Shown here: one piece after another, positions 42,975-55,779 of the stretch | Layout of the letters: every line of letters starts with the position of its first letter | Position numbering within the stretch: the stretch's first letter is position 1 | Origin: Gymnopus androsaceus JB14 | Lineage: Eukaryota > Basidiomycota > Agaricomycetes > Agaricales > Omphalotaceae | NCBI GenBank assembly: GCA_009733575.1 | Contig: ML769394.1 | Span: 372,001-436,000 of the forward strand | Reading direction: 5' to 3' | DNA: 64,000 nt | Notes under the pieces: model-generated | Databases searched by the model: none | Seen by the model: only the letters and a program-made list of their open reading frames with translations | What the model was told of the DNA's origin: nothing | Program-made: the position numbers and the translations under genes

Positions 42975-45377
42975 TTACTCTCCGACATTCCCAGTCCACC
43001 CACTAGGCAAACTGGCCCTCTTTCCCTTCATACTCTTCGTCCCGTACCTCGTATCCGCGGCCGAATCACCATCCAGAGGCCATCCTGCTACAGCAGCAGC
43101 GCTCGACTCGGATGTCAGAGGCGGTGTCAGATAGTCTGCACCGGTGTACTTCGCTGATCTATTATAGCTCACAGGCAACGGTGGAACAGGCGGTATGCCT
43201 TCCGCCCCAGTCCCATTACCAGCTGGAGACCGCAACAATTTCCTTAAACTGCGTATTGACCGTAACGAGGATACTGAATGCGTCGAACGCGTCGAACGGT
43301 AGGATTCTTGGCGTTGTGGTGTAGGTCTAGGTTGAAGCATCTTTGCTAGATTGACTTCGTTCTCTGAGGAATCTTCTTCCTCCGAACCCGAGCCTGATTC
43401 TACCACTTCCGCCTCCGCTTCGTCGCTGGTATTCGTAACAGATACCGATAATGAATACGGATTCGCAAAGTATCCATCCCGATCCCTCTGCTCATCGTTA
43501 TACTCTTCTGGTGATTCCTTGGACGCTGAAGCTGACGATGTCATCGAGTCCCATCCCCACCCGCTGAGATACCTGTTCTCTTCCGAGCCACTTTCAGACC
43601 TGTTAGGATGCGGGAGCCACCTATGCGTTTCCATATCTATATTATCACTGGATTCAACCAGCATCATCGTTTGCGTCAAGCTTGGCGGTTCATCATCATC
43701 TCCCAATCGGAATTTCGGTTTCGAATTCGAGCTAGCCTTCTTTCCTTTTCCCTTTCCGTTCGAACCCTTCTTCCTTCCCCTCTCTTGACTTTGTTGGCTT
43801 TTCAACGATCCACTGCGTGCACTGTGTGTACCTGAAGAATACGGACTCGGACTCGCTGCCCTACTCGCAGGCGCGCTCCGACAAACCACTCTCGCTTTCC
43901 GAATCTCGCCCTCGCTAGCACCGGAGCGCGAGGATCCATCGAAGCGAGACATCAGCGTCGGTCTCGGTCTCTTATCTTCATTATTAGCGGTAGACTTGGC
44001 TCCGCTCAGAGGAGAAGGTGTCGCTGTCGCCCAATTCCAGTGTGATCTATTCGCGCGGTCGGACAGCCCGCTTCTCGATGTCGCTGAAAGAGCACTACGA
44101 GCACTTTGGGTGCGAGTGAGGTTGGATTGATGACGATGCTGATATTGTGCATCAGCGAGAGACCCCGTGCGCGAAATAACACTCCTGGTTTGTCGAAGTT
44201 GTCGTAGAGCAGGAGACACCTCCCTTCCAGACAGTCTCTTATTACTGTTTGGATGGGGCTGACTGACAGCTCGAGATCCCGCCGTTAATTCTGGAGGTCT
44301 TAGAGAAGCCGTCGATGAACCAGAACCAAAAAGTACGGCCCTAGCCACAGTCTCCAACCAACTCTTTGGTAACGGTGGGACATTTGTGTCCTCCTCGCCT
44401 TCGCCATTCCCTCTCGTGCGACCCTCATATACGGAATTGAAATCATCATCTTCGTCATCATCACTATATCGTGTATCGTCGTGTCCTCTCTTTCGATGTG
44501 TTTGTTTTCTACGGCGAGTATGTGAAGCAGAAGAACGTGATCGTTGGAGATCAGCGCCAGGCATGTCGGGGACGGAGGCAATATGTCGAAGGTATGCTGT
44601 GGCACGGGAAGGACGGGGATCATGATATACCGGATTATTATGATGATTGGGTAGAGACGCAGGAAGGGGCAGTGGAGGTGGAGGCATGTGTTTTGAGGAA
44701 CTAGAGTGGGTTATGGAGGTGTACGAGGGGTTATTATGTGTGTGATGAAAAATGGGAGGAGAAGGCGGAGGAGTAGGAGATGGGCCGTCAACTCGCATAC
44801 GATTAGGTCTAGGTGTAGCATCTTGGTCCAGAAGCTGCTCTTTCTCGCGTCTTCTGGACATGGGCGACGGTGAAGGCGAACCAGGAGGCAAGGAGTAATG
44901 GCTTTCCTTTTTTTGCTCTTTCATACTAGATGACCTAGAGCCTGGTATGAACCCAGATAGAAAGTCGACCACGCCATTGACTTTGCTTCTACCGCTAGAA
45001 TTTTCTTCTGAAGCGACTCGCTCTGTCTCTGGAGTAAATATCCTTGTTTCCTTGTACCCTGCCTCCCTCAGCAGATCCTCAAAGGGCTCATACTTTTGGG
45101 ACGTGCCACGGCGATGCAAAGGCAGACGCCCATCACGCGTTCTGGCAAGGTCGGCAGGATACCGCGATCTAGAGTAGCGCGACGGAGGAGTAGAGGGCTG
45201 AGGCTGAGGCGGAGATCTGGAAGTCGAGGAGGTGGATTGAGTAAGTGGTGGCGTAGATGAGGGTGAATTGAAAATGTCATCGGTCTGAAGCATTCAGTCA
45301 ATCAACTTTTTTTTAGAAAAGTTTTTACAACAGACCTTGTTTTGGTACGATCTACGCTGGTCGGAGGTGCTGTTCAT
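42975..45377 (-). CDS. Disordered basidiomycete protein, about 783 aa
   Basis: Exon 1 (45377-45336, MNSTSDQRRSYQNK) is followed by a 51-base intron and one long exon (45284-42975). The joined frame has 783 codons. The choice of this start over the internal ATG at 45293 rests on a good GT-AG intron and continuous phase. Near residue 65-95 is a compact motif, YEPFEDLLREAGYKETRIFT, that looks conserved. The rest is low-complexity Ser, Arg, Pro and Glu with patches such as SSSGSEEEDSSENE. No signal peptide, membrane helix or enzyme motif. The family is not recognised; a regulatory or scaffold role would be a guess. Confidence 0.72.
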
Positions 45378-45966
45378 TGTGATTTCGCGTTTCTAGTAGA
45401 ATTTCTGTGGTTTATTGCTTCAAAGTTCAAAAAGCTTTGAGCTTTGAATTCCTCTCTTCTCCTTCCTAATTTCCTTTGCGCAAACTTTTAACCAAAATCC
45501 CGAGTCCCAAGATGGCGTATCAGTTGTCAGAGTCGTAATTATTCAAGAATTTTTCCAATACTCGGAATCGTCGTGCGCGTCGGAAACGATCCAAAACGTG
45601 TAGATGGTTACCAAGCAGTGTTTACCGCGAGAATATGCAAGAAAGATATGTGGAAGGTGTTCTTCAAAGGCGTCAGAGGGTCATGAGTAGAAGAAAACTT
45701 GAGCGGGTCGGTCTCTAGAATAGAGAAGTGGACGCGAGTAAGAAGCGGCTATATGTCAACCGTCAGCCTGAGCAAGGCACGGGCATAATTCCCGTCATCA
45801 CATGATCAAGGCGCGCGCGTCGCGCGCGGATCTCAGCTTGAAGCCTCGAAGAATAACCAAGTACTTAAAATGCTCAGTGTAAACATTATTTCAGTCCATT
45901 CATAGCAAAACGTTATACAATTCAATATTCATACAGCTTCTGCGATTACAATTTCGACATTTCCAT
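45378..45966. other. Promoter side of the 783-aa protein gene
   Basis: No gene seen. It contains GC-rich dyads such as AAGGCGCGCGCGTCGCGCGC near 45810 and the 3' flank of the ribonuclease gene. Confidence 0.45.
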
Positions 45967-46639
45967 TTACATCTCAATGAACTCTCTCAATTTTCGGTGG
46001 CTATGGTGGCCATGCTTCTTGTGATGCTCCTCGCTCTCACCTACGCAGCTATCAGTACGTTTCTCATCATACATTCCAGCTCTAAACTCACCTGCACCAG
46101 GAACAAACTTCCCTTTGCTAAAGTACCAAATGTGGTAATGTTGAGGGGCGCTAAGTAATGCGAGAAGAGGTAATCGAGCTCACCCTCTTGGATTGAGAGT
46201 ATCATCAGCACACTCGACAAATCCATCGTCCTTCTGCCCATCATGCGTGATAACTGCACAATACACCGCACTGCTAAAGTCTTCGGCGATGGACCCGATA
46301 ACTAGCCTGTCTGCACCTGGACTTCCTTCACCGCTGTATGCTCCACCATTACGCTCCATGGGAAACTCGAGATACGGTTTATTGGCATGTTGGAAACTGA
46401 ACTTTTCGTAGTCGTTGTAGACATGCGGATATTTGTCTTTACCTAGATGACAGACATAGGGATCAGAGAGGAGGAAAAGTAGGAGTGACCATCGATCATC
46501 ACTGACCTACGGTCTTCTTCTCGCTCGCCAACTGCAACGCCTTGGCTCCCGCAGCGTTGATATCAGCCTGAGTATACTGCGTCCCATCGCAGTTGCACCC
46601 TGTAGGCTCGTAGTAGAGTACGACGTTAGAATCGGACAT
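45967..46639 (-). CDS. RNase T1/F1-family guanyl-specific ribonuclease, no signal peptide
   Basis: Enzymes of this family cleave single-stranded RNA 3' of guanosine through a 2',3'-cyclic intermediate. The ATG at 46639 gives MSDSNVVLYYEPTGCNC directly; there is no hydrophobic leader and no in-frame upstream ATG. After an intron the core reads VGKDKYPHVYNDYEKF, YLEFPMERNG, SGEGSPGADRLVIG, CAVITHDG and GFVEC. The four catalytic positions of RNase T1 are present: His in YPHVY, Glu in YLEFP, Arg in GADR and His in ITHDG. Two short downstream exons appear to add KGKFVPGA and a His/Lys-rich tail (HHKKHGHHSHRK) ending at 45967. Most family members are secreted, so a leaderless form is notable. Confidence 0.82.
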
Positions 46640-49055
46640 TTTTACAGCGTTGGGTAGCGAGTGGTAAGAAAGAAAGAAACGGGCGGTGGGAGATCGAAAA
46701 AAAGACGGGGTACTTATAAAGCCTGACGACAACACGACGAGAGAAAATATGACGAGGCTATCTGCAAACCCATATGCTTCTTTCGAAATTCCTTATCCTC
46801 TGAAAAAAAGGTATTACGATCGACTCACCAATGTGCGTCCCAAAATGTGTTGTCAAGATTGCAGCAATTGCAAGGTACGTCACTTCCAAATTCCAGTGAC
46901 CCCCAGTGACCAGTTCTGGACCATTCTTCACCAGGATAACTCGGTCATCCTGGAGGATATATACATATCTATATCCGTAGTCAATCCTGTGAAAGTGCGA
47001 ATTACAATAACTCGACAAGAAACGTTTGAAGACCTGAAGAAAAATTGTCCAATTATAGATTTATTTGTGGCCATGTGAAGAAAATATTAGAAATGGCAAC
47101 AAGCACTTTTACAGCTGTGACGCAGGACGCGTTAAATCAGAAGCTCTGTCAAATAGAAGCTCTGTCAGATTATAATTCATCATTTTCGGTTGCGGAAAGA
47201 TAGGGATGATATCACTCACAAGAGTGTTGGACGACTCTGAACAGTTTGGAGCAGACTACCTTTCAAAGCTTTCCAGTTAAACGAACGCAGCCAACAGAAT
47301 AGCTTATCCAACTCGGTGCGGAGTATGTCTGACCCCAAAAAGGTAATAGTGCGCTGTTTGATAGACCACGGCCTTTGGAACGTTCTAAACATTTTATTGA
47401 AGTGATAGACGTTAGGACTATCTCAGAATTTATCCTCGAATATATATCCTGAAGATTGCTAATCTGTTGCTGGTGTCCGATACCAGAGCAGGAACTCCTT
47501 CGACTATACAATATCGTACGCCTGGAGTGCCAGTGAGTGAATCAGCGAACCACATAGAGTAAGTAGAACAACGTACCTACTGGCACAATCCCGGTCTGCC
47601 AGTACTCTTGATATCTAACCAGTTAAAATTGAACTTGAAGAGTTTGCTGTCCTTTGTTTTCTGGCCTTTCTGGCCTTTCTGAGCTTTGAGAAGTTTTGAT
47701 GCGATGCATGTAGAAAGGATAAGTATCGGGCGAATAGATCGAATGCGACCTTTGTATGCCGCAGATGAATTGAGGCAAACGGATAGGATGGTCTCGGCGA
47801 GTCTAGAGGTATTTAAGAGTTTGAATTACAGGAGGAACAACGTTACTGCCAACCTCCTCTGCCAAGATGCAACGCGAACGCTTAATAATAAGCGACGCAG
47901 GGCGTCAAAGATCCGACGCGTCTCGATCGCGATTCGCGACATTCCGCGGGACCATTTGTCCTACTATTTGACTATGCAACTGCTACTGTTGCCAGTAATA
48001 GAAAACGATGGAAAGAGAAGAATAGGTCGCTTGGGTGCAACGCGGCAAAACTCGGAATAGATGATGCTTCCCGGCATCGTACAGAGAATATGATGAACTA
48101 GGATGATCTCTGCTACAAAGATGGGATGGGCGCGAAAGCAGATACTTTGACCGGCGTAGTACATCCCTGACGACCTGGCGTCTGTCAACAAGCTGGAGAC
48201 TGATGGAATGCAATTAGGCAGGACAGCTTGTGAGTGACGGAGATCTAAGGAAGCTCAAGGCGCAAATGGCAAGGTCTTTTACATTGCTTAGCTCGAGTTG
48301 GTAGCAACGACGGGATATCTGAGAATCCTTGTGCGCCACATTAAACACAGGGTAGAGTATGTAGAAACCATCAGTTCAGATTAATCTCTGTAGCCTGTAG
48401 TTATATGTGTAGAGGTACTCACTTTGAATAATGGTCTTCATGATACTCGGAATGACTATTAAAGTGCTGTCTGTAACGTCTATAAAGCGGGTAAGCATAT
48501 GCTCTCGCTCAAATCCACCCCTAATGCGGGGAAAAAGGTGAATCAGAAACAAACTGAGATCTCCCGAATAGTTTTGGATCCTTGACTTGAGGCTTTGCAA
48601 GTTGTGTGCGGGTGTAGACTCGGAGTATCCAATTTTGAAGTGCGAAGGCCCGAAAGTTAGAACTGCATTGCAGTGCTCGAGGAGAACCAGAAGACAAAAG
48701 CTTCTGGTAAGAAGGAGAACGCACAGGAAAGAAATAAAAAAGCACTGTCAAATGTTCTCCGTAGAAGGTTTGGCAGAAGGAACGAGGAGGATGAACACTG
48801 CATTGCCCTGAACACTGCCATGATTGAATCAACTTGACCGTAGGATAAATTCCGTCTTTTCTTTGTGGAGAATGAATTCCCTCTGGTCCGGGAAATCCTC
48901 TGAAGGCTGCCGTCCTAAGCAGATAAAGTTTTCTTTCATCTGCTTGATCTGGTCACTAGTTGACAGCCAAACTGCAGCGCCGTCAGTAGCGGGGGTGTGA
49001 ACTGATTTGATTTCCTCTCTGGGCCAATATTTACTCTTCTTTCTTAGATACCACC
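46640..49055. other. Long intergenic region, no supported gene
   Basis: About 2.4 kb between divergent genes. Frames at 46740-47078 and 47700-48060 are open and somewhat polar, but have no homology, splice chain or start context I can support. The last 200 bases form the upstream region of the priB-like gene, whose ATG has the good context ACCACCATG. Confidence 0.4.
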
Positions 49056-52000
49056 ATGAACGATCCTTACCATTCGCGTCGTCAGTGGAATCCCGCATAC
49101 AACCAGCCTCAGCTTCAGCTTGAGCAGGAATACGACTATCATCAGCCAGAAACTAGTACTAATAATCCACAGTACGGCCAATACCCAGAATCTATTCGTT
49201 TTACCCAGTCAATTCCCAACGACTTTCCTTTCAATCCCAGTCTTCAGTCTGGTTCTTCGCCTTACACTATAGAGCAAGGTTATGGCTTTGATTCTGCTTC
49301 GTCACAGACCCCATCGTTCTCGAACAACTTCCTTCAAGGAGGCTCGCCTGCTATGCAGCAGCGATCCTACGGGGATGCCTCTTCAGGTTTCGACTCTTCT
49401 TTTCCCTCGGTCTCTAATCCTATGAGGACTCGTCCTCCAATATCGCTATCTCCACCTCCAATGCATACCTCATCGCCTTTGACCATTCATACAGAACAGA
49501 AATCTTCTTCTTCACGCCCACCGAAAGGAAAGAGGCCCAGAACGAATGATCCGACTGAGGACAGTAGAGACGATGAAGATGCTGACGGGGCAGAAACAAA
49601 AGAAAAACCAATCAAGCCGTATGTACCAGTTCACTACCTTCGTTGTTGTTTTCTAATATGCATATCCGTTTCAGTGGTGCCTGTGCTCGTTGCAAAAATC
49701 TCAAGGTTCGTTGCGAGTTCAAGACAGACACCGATCCTTGCAAGAGGTGCTTGAACGGTGGGCATGAATGCGTAATTCCTGGACGGAAGAAACGCCGCAC
49801 TCCTCCGTACGTAGCGTAGCTTTCCTTTACCCCACGTTTACACGGCTCATTACTTTCATTTCACAGTAAACGTGAACACCTTCTGAATGAGATTCAGAAG
49901 CAGGCGGAGGAGATTCAAAAGCTCATGACCAAGCTGGCCAAGCTCGAGGAAGCCAAAAAGAATAGTCTTCACCTTCCTGATACATCCGATTCTTCTTCTT
50001 TGGCCTCGCCCCCGATATTGTCACCTTCATCGACACATAATTCCACCTATTTTGGTTCAGATCTTTCCCCTGCGAGTCCTGAAGTTAACAAGGACATGGA
50101 GGATTGGATCGGCAAGGCTCGCGAGAGCCTTGCAGAGTTCGGTGGCTTCATTGGAATTGGCGGTGCTAGCATGCCGAAAAGCTACATCGTCGAACAAGAT
50201 CCCGAAGGGTCTGATGATAGCGGAGGCGATAGTGATGCTGACAATCAAGAAGATTCGCGGAACGACGGGGAATACGAGTTTGCCATTGTTGACGATGAAG
50301 GAGAGGAGTGGAGCCCTCAGGACACGAAACCCAGCCGAACTTCCAATAAACGACTATCTGGTTCTAGTGCTGGGAGCTTCTCTGCCTCGAAGAAGAAGGA
50401 CCCAGCCGGCAAGTCGGTCACCATCCCGTCCGAAGCTGTACCGTTCGGTCTGATGGCAGAGTTGAGCTACAAGAAACAAACGAAGCGCCAAAGTAGCTCT
50501 GAAGTCGAGATGGAGGAGCCTGAAACGGAAACAGGTGTTGCTAACGCGGATTTTTTCAGGCCCAGTACGTACAACGATATCTAACCTTTCCGTACGCCGC
50601 TGATGGTCTGTAGGTCCTGGTCCCGATCCCGCCAGAACACATGTAACCAATCTTCCGCAACTGCCATATATCCTGGCCAGGGGTATCATCACCACACAAG
50701 ACGCGGAGAAGCTTTTTAAAATGTTTGTTTGATTTCTGACTTTTCTTTCATGGAGATACTCAACCATCAGATAGCTTTTTTGAGCTCGTCAATCCTTCCG
50801 TCTCCATCGTTGATCCTGTACTCTACACAGCACAAAAGACTGTCTACCGCAGTCCCTTCCTTTTCACGACTAGTGAGTACTTTCAAAGGTTATCCGAGAT
50901 ACTGTACTTACTTTTAACCTTAGTATGTGCCATCTCATCTCGATTTTACGACGAGAAGCCTGCACTCTATGTTCAAGCTATGAATTACGCACAATTGGCG
51001 GCTGGGACAGCTCTCATCGGTGGACCTAAGAACATCGAAATGTGCATTGCTTACATCTTGTTGAGCTTGTATCCTCCGCCCCTGAAGCGATGGGAGGAGT
51101 CTCGGGGTTGGTTATATCTGGGCGTTGCTATAAGGTAAATCTCCCGTGTGTTTCTGCAGCCACTTTTCATGCTTATTATCTTCCTTTCCAGAATCGCAAC
51201 CGAACTCAATCTTCATCTTCCCAATACCGCCAAACCTCAGAATGAAACGCACGCTCGCGAACAGCTCAATCGTACGCGAGTTTGGCTGAATTGTTTCAAT
51301 CTGGACCGCAGTACGGGATCGCAGAACGGAAAGCCGCCCATAATCAGTAATAATGATTACATTGCGAATCATTCAGAAGATTGGTGGAAGTCGTCGCCCT
51401 ATAACATGAAGAACTTCGACATTCAACTGTGCTGTTATAATTCAGAATTGAGGGTAATGGCCAACTTTCGCTCAAAAATTTACAACGATCCTGCTCACCC
51501 AACAGGGCTCAATAAAGTTTGTATACTTGTTTCAAGTCTATCTTCTATACTTACAACAATTTAGGATGTCGATTTCGTGAAAATCGCCGCAGAGACTGAC
51601 GAAGATTTTTTGGAGCTTCAAACTAAATGGTACCCCATTTTGGATGAAAATGTCGACAAGAGCGATACTCCAGGCGCTTTCCGTCTTGGCCTATTGAAGT
51701 TGGCGTTCGGTTACGCACGGCTTATCGTGCTTTCGTATGGTTTCCAGCATGCGTTTGGAAAGAACTCTTCAAATGACAACCCGTTCTTGGAGCGATGTAT
51801 GAATGCGGCAAACGATATTGTACAGGCCATGGTCGAGGACATTGGACGCCCCATCCAACGTGAGTTGCAACCAATCTATAACCAGTGTTTCATGTCCTAA
51901 TAGTTATGGTAGGGATATATATTCGTCATGGGCCTGAAGCTCAGAGTGTTTTCGTTGCTTTTGCTGCAGCCTTTCTCGTCAAACTCCTCCAACCCAAGTT

Positions 52001-52674
52001 CGCTGCTTATATCGATGCTGCGAAGCGTGCCTCTATTCGTTCTCGTGTTCAGAGCGTCATCGACTTCTTCAGTAACCCCGAGATTGCTATCGATAACCGC
52101 CATGGCCCCAAGTTGTACGCTCGTTTCCTGAAAGGTTTACTTGCATCTCCCATGGTCGCTGAGCCCAACTCCCCCGGTTACACCAGACCTTCCCGTAGGA
52201 AGACGAATCGTTCGAAATCGTCTTCAACTCAGAGCGGGGAATTCTCTGAATTGCCCAACAGCGGGGTCCATTCTTCGAATTCGTTTGACCATGCATCTCC
52301 TGCAAGTACTGCACATTCCCTTTCTCCGCCACCTTCCCAGGCAGCGATGTCGTTCGATCAGTTTGCACCATCTGGAGGCGCCATTGATCCTTTCGCTTCC
52401 GGCGACCATTACCCCCTTCATGGGTCTTCTTACGATATGGACTACATCTCTGGACCTCTTCCTGACGATGATGAACTCATGAGGATGCAATCCATGACAG
52501 ACCCCACCATGTGGCAAGATGTAACTGTATCTACTAGTGAGTAGCATCATGATACTCGTTAAATTACATGTTCTAAACGCTTTCTTAGGTTTCAACTGGC
52601 TTACCCAGTTTCAAAACGAGGTCCAAAGATCAGCCCCCATGTACTCACAACAGTTGCAGTACTCGGCACAATAG
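49056..52674 (+). CDS. priB-like Zn(II)2Cys6 transcription factor
   Basis: Fungal zinc-cluster activator, closest in memory to PriB of Lentinula. ATG 49056 begins MNDPYHSRRQW; residues 1-190 are disordered and Gln/Ser/Pro-rich. After the first intron, GACARCKNLKVRC and DPCKRCLNGGHEC give the six cysteines C-x2-C-x6-C-x8-C-x2-C-x6-C, then the linker PGRKKRRTPP and a coiled-coil dimer segment from KREHLLNEIQKQAEEIQKL. After an acidic stretch, the fungal-specific middle homology region follows: FELVNPSVSIVDP, YLGVAIR-IATELNLH, RTRVWLNCFNLDRSTG, then helices to about 52130. The C-terminal tail is Ser/Pro-rich and ends after SFNWLTQFQNEV at TAG 52672-52674. About ten introns. In other mushrooms priB transcripts are linked to fruiting; that role here is inferred. 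Confidence 0.85.
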
Positions 52675-52993
52675 AACAGTTTTTTGGAATGGAAGCTGTA
52701 TATGTTCCAGCTGTACTCATAACGCATCATATGTCTCCCATTTCTACTGTCTCTCAAAATAAAATTATTGTACACTTATACTCTACATGTGTATGTAAAC
52801 GATAGCCTGTTAGGTCCAACTACTTACGATAAAAGAATCTTAATGTGTACATGCGTCTGCTTCACAGAAGAGTCTGAAGTTGCTACATTCTGGTACTCGA
52901 CGAATATTATAATATACCTAGTGAATACAGCTGCGCAATTGCATGAAGAATTTAAATTAAACAACTCGTTGCATCTACCAGTCTATCGACGCC
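52675..52993. other. Intergenic between convergent genes
   Basis: This is the shared 3' flank of the priB-like gene and the acyl-CoA dehydrogenase gene. Nothing else seen. Confidence 0.5.
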
Positions 52994-55556
52994 TCATAAT
53001 TTGGCATCGTGTGGCATAGTGCGCAAAACTTGACGCACGCCGAGATCGCTCAGGACGTCCTCTGCTCCTCCCAGTAAGGCATCAAAAGGAACTGTTCGAT
53101 GGTACTGTAAAAACGAAATAACATTAGAATAACACGCCATAGTCTGAGGTCCTGGCAAACATACGTGTTCAATGAGTCTTCCCATGCCTGTTGGTTTTCT
53201 TCAGTATCAGATTAAAACGAGAGAAGGACGACGCGTTCGCACCTGATTTCGTGATACCTCTCCCTCCGAATATTTGGACGGCATCCCTTGCGGTTTCTTG
53301 GGCGCATGAGGTAGAGTAGCTTTTCAAGAAGGCAATTTGACTGCGCAGTGCAAGTGAGTGAGAAGTATTCCAGAAAGAGAAGCGAACACACCCTGCCAAC
53401 TTGCTAGCTTGCTGCTTGTACGACTACACAAAAGAGCTCAGTGGTGCAGTGAAAGTAAGATACGATAGAGCACACCATATTACACATCTGATATGTTATA
53501 TTCTCAAGCCAGTTTTGAGTACCTGTGGTGTTCGAACCGTTAGAAACCTGCTGCTTTGCACCAAAGACCGAACGTACTTTCTGCTCGCTGTATCATTGCT
53601 GCTAGCTTAGCACGAATCGTCGCCAAAGAGTTTAATGGTTTTCCAAAGGCTTTTCTCTGTGCGGTCCATCTGAAAAATAACAATGAGAGTTTACGCGTTA
53701 CGACCAAAGTATCACATTACTTGAGACATTCCTCGACTACCACCACACGCTGTCAGCAACCCACTACAGTAACAGAGGAAAACACTCACCAATCGCCCTC
53801 TGAGCACGAGCGGAGGAACAGCACATCACCCATCGTTCGTGGTTGAAGTTACTGAGCATCACAAAGATTCCTCCACCTTCTTCACCTAGCGTATTTCCAA
53901 CAGGCACGCGGACATTATCAAATGTGATGAATGCGGTTCCAGCAGTGGGGGAATAGCTTGTCTTGATGGGGCGAGTCTCGACACCTTCTCCTCGTTCTAC
54001 AAGGACGACGGTAAATCCATCCTAAGAAGAACATTGGGAATCCAAGCGGGTGTCTGCCGCAAAAAGGACGCACCTCAGTCTTGCAACCGACAGTGAAATA
54101 ATCGGCAAAGCTAGGAGTAAATCAGTATTTACATATAACTGTAAACAATGCAATACTGACACTCCATTGGTTATCCATTTCTTGGAACCTGAAACCATAA
54201 CACATTAGATCGTGTTCATTTGCATTTCATGGAGAACGAGCGCACCGTTGATGATCCATTCTTTGCCGTCTTCGCTTTTAACAGCTGTAGTCTGTAGCCC
54301 CATAACATCACTACCAGCGTGTGCTGAACGGTAAACACAGTAAGAGACAAACCGCCAAAGAAAGGGATGAAGAAACCTTCTGATATGGCAAGACATATAA
54401 ACTTCTTTGCCGCAAGTACATCGGGAACGACACGAGCCTTGAGCTCCTCACTTCCGAAGTTCAAAACGGGGGGAAGTCCAATGACTTTGCCTCCGAGCAT
54501 ACCTATCAAACAGATAAAAACGTGAATAAGACAGCAAGTCGGCTCAGTACACACCGTCGCCATATCCACGAGCTCCCATACGAACCATTTCTTGCGTGAT
54601 GACGAGCTGACGGAGAATGAGATGGGAGGATCTGCAGCAAAACTGGTTCCTCACTTCATGGAAGTAGTCGAATTCCTCCGGCTTGACGATGCCACCAAAG
54701 AGGGTACGACCTTGTAGATGTTTACCAGGGCCCATTCTCATCGCATGAATTTCCAGCTCGCTGTAATACTGTGAGTTTGAGCTCACTTGTTTGAGGTGAT
54801 GCAGACATACGCCATCTTATCGAAGACCTTCTGGTCTGGCCTCTTACCATCTTCCTCTCTAGCCTATACGACATATTATCAGAGTCATTTTGCATACAGA
54901 AAATCACTAGATACGTACCTGAGCATCAGGCGTGAGATATTCGTCTGTGAATTTGCGCATTGCTTTTTGCAATGCTCGATGGTTCTATGGGTTTCAGTCG
55001 GCATGGATGTGGGATTAGTAAGAAGCGACGTACCTCCGTAAAGTAGGGACTGTAGTAACCTTCCGTCAGCCATGTAGGCTCGGCATAAGGAACTTTGCTG
55101 ATATCGCCGGCGCTGGGTACGTGTAATGAGGGTTCCTCTCCTTCAATGGTCCCGATCTGCAACCGCTGATACTGGGGTTTGAGGAGAATCTCAAAGCGAT
55201 GGAGGGCAAAGAATTGTTCCGTTGCATCTTGACCAGCTGAACACGTCTTGAGTTAATTCGGGCATTCCAGGAGAGAAAGAGTCCACGCACCAACTTCATC
55301 GTCAGTAAGAGCAGCGAGTCCACCAGGATGCATATCCGCAAACCGCGTCAAATCATAGACTTTGGAATCAATGATAATCCACTATAAGAAGTGGATTTAG
55401 TACAAGGCGATTTACAGCAACTGATTGAGCTACCAGATCTCCCTTCTTGTTATGCTGGAAGAGATATACATGTCATGAACGGTGATTTCTAGAGTAAGAG
55501 CGACATACTTTGGCTACTTCATCTCTAGTGCACTTTAGTTGCTTCGAATTCGACAT
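52994..55556 (-). CDS. Acyl-CoA dehydrogenase with N-terminal cytochrome b5 domain, C-terminal AKL
   Basis: Expected to catalyse alpha,beta-dehydrogenation of acyl-CoAs using FAD. ATG 55556 starts MSNSKQLKCTRDEVAK. The cytochrome b5 domain follows: GDLWIIIDSKVYDLTRF, the heme motif MHPGG and a second His in ALHRFE. The dehydrogenase part runs from EPTWLTEGYY through MRMGPGKHLQG, ICLAISEAHAGSDVMGL (FAD/substrate site), NFNHERWVMC and KAFGKPLNSLATIRAKLA to the C-terminal helices with DAVQIFGGRGITKSG. The protein ends MPHDAKL. AKL fits the type 1 peroxisomal signal (S/A/C)(K/R/H)L. Many introns, all minus strand. Two CoA-transferase III genes follow in the same orientation, suggesting a shared pathway for branched acyl chains. 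Confidence 0.85.
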
Positions 55557-55779
55557 GGTAACACGAATACTCTGGGCTACTCGGTGGTTTGAAGCAGCGT
55601 CTTATACAGGCAGTTTGGAGTCGCCCATGTGATAAATCCCCAAATGACACGTGAATTCCGCACCGGAACTAGTGAACTGCACATCAGCACAAGGACGTTT
55701 CTCTTCATAAACTTATAGTCATGAACGATAGCATATTTATTTATTTTTCCCGGGTTTTGTTACTCGACAGACTCGACAG

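Noticed and set aside
43351..43788. A 145-codon plus-strand frame rich in Ser
   Set aside because: It is antisense to the 783-residue protein gene.
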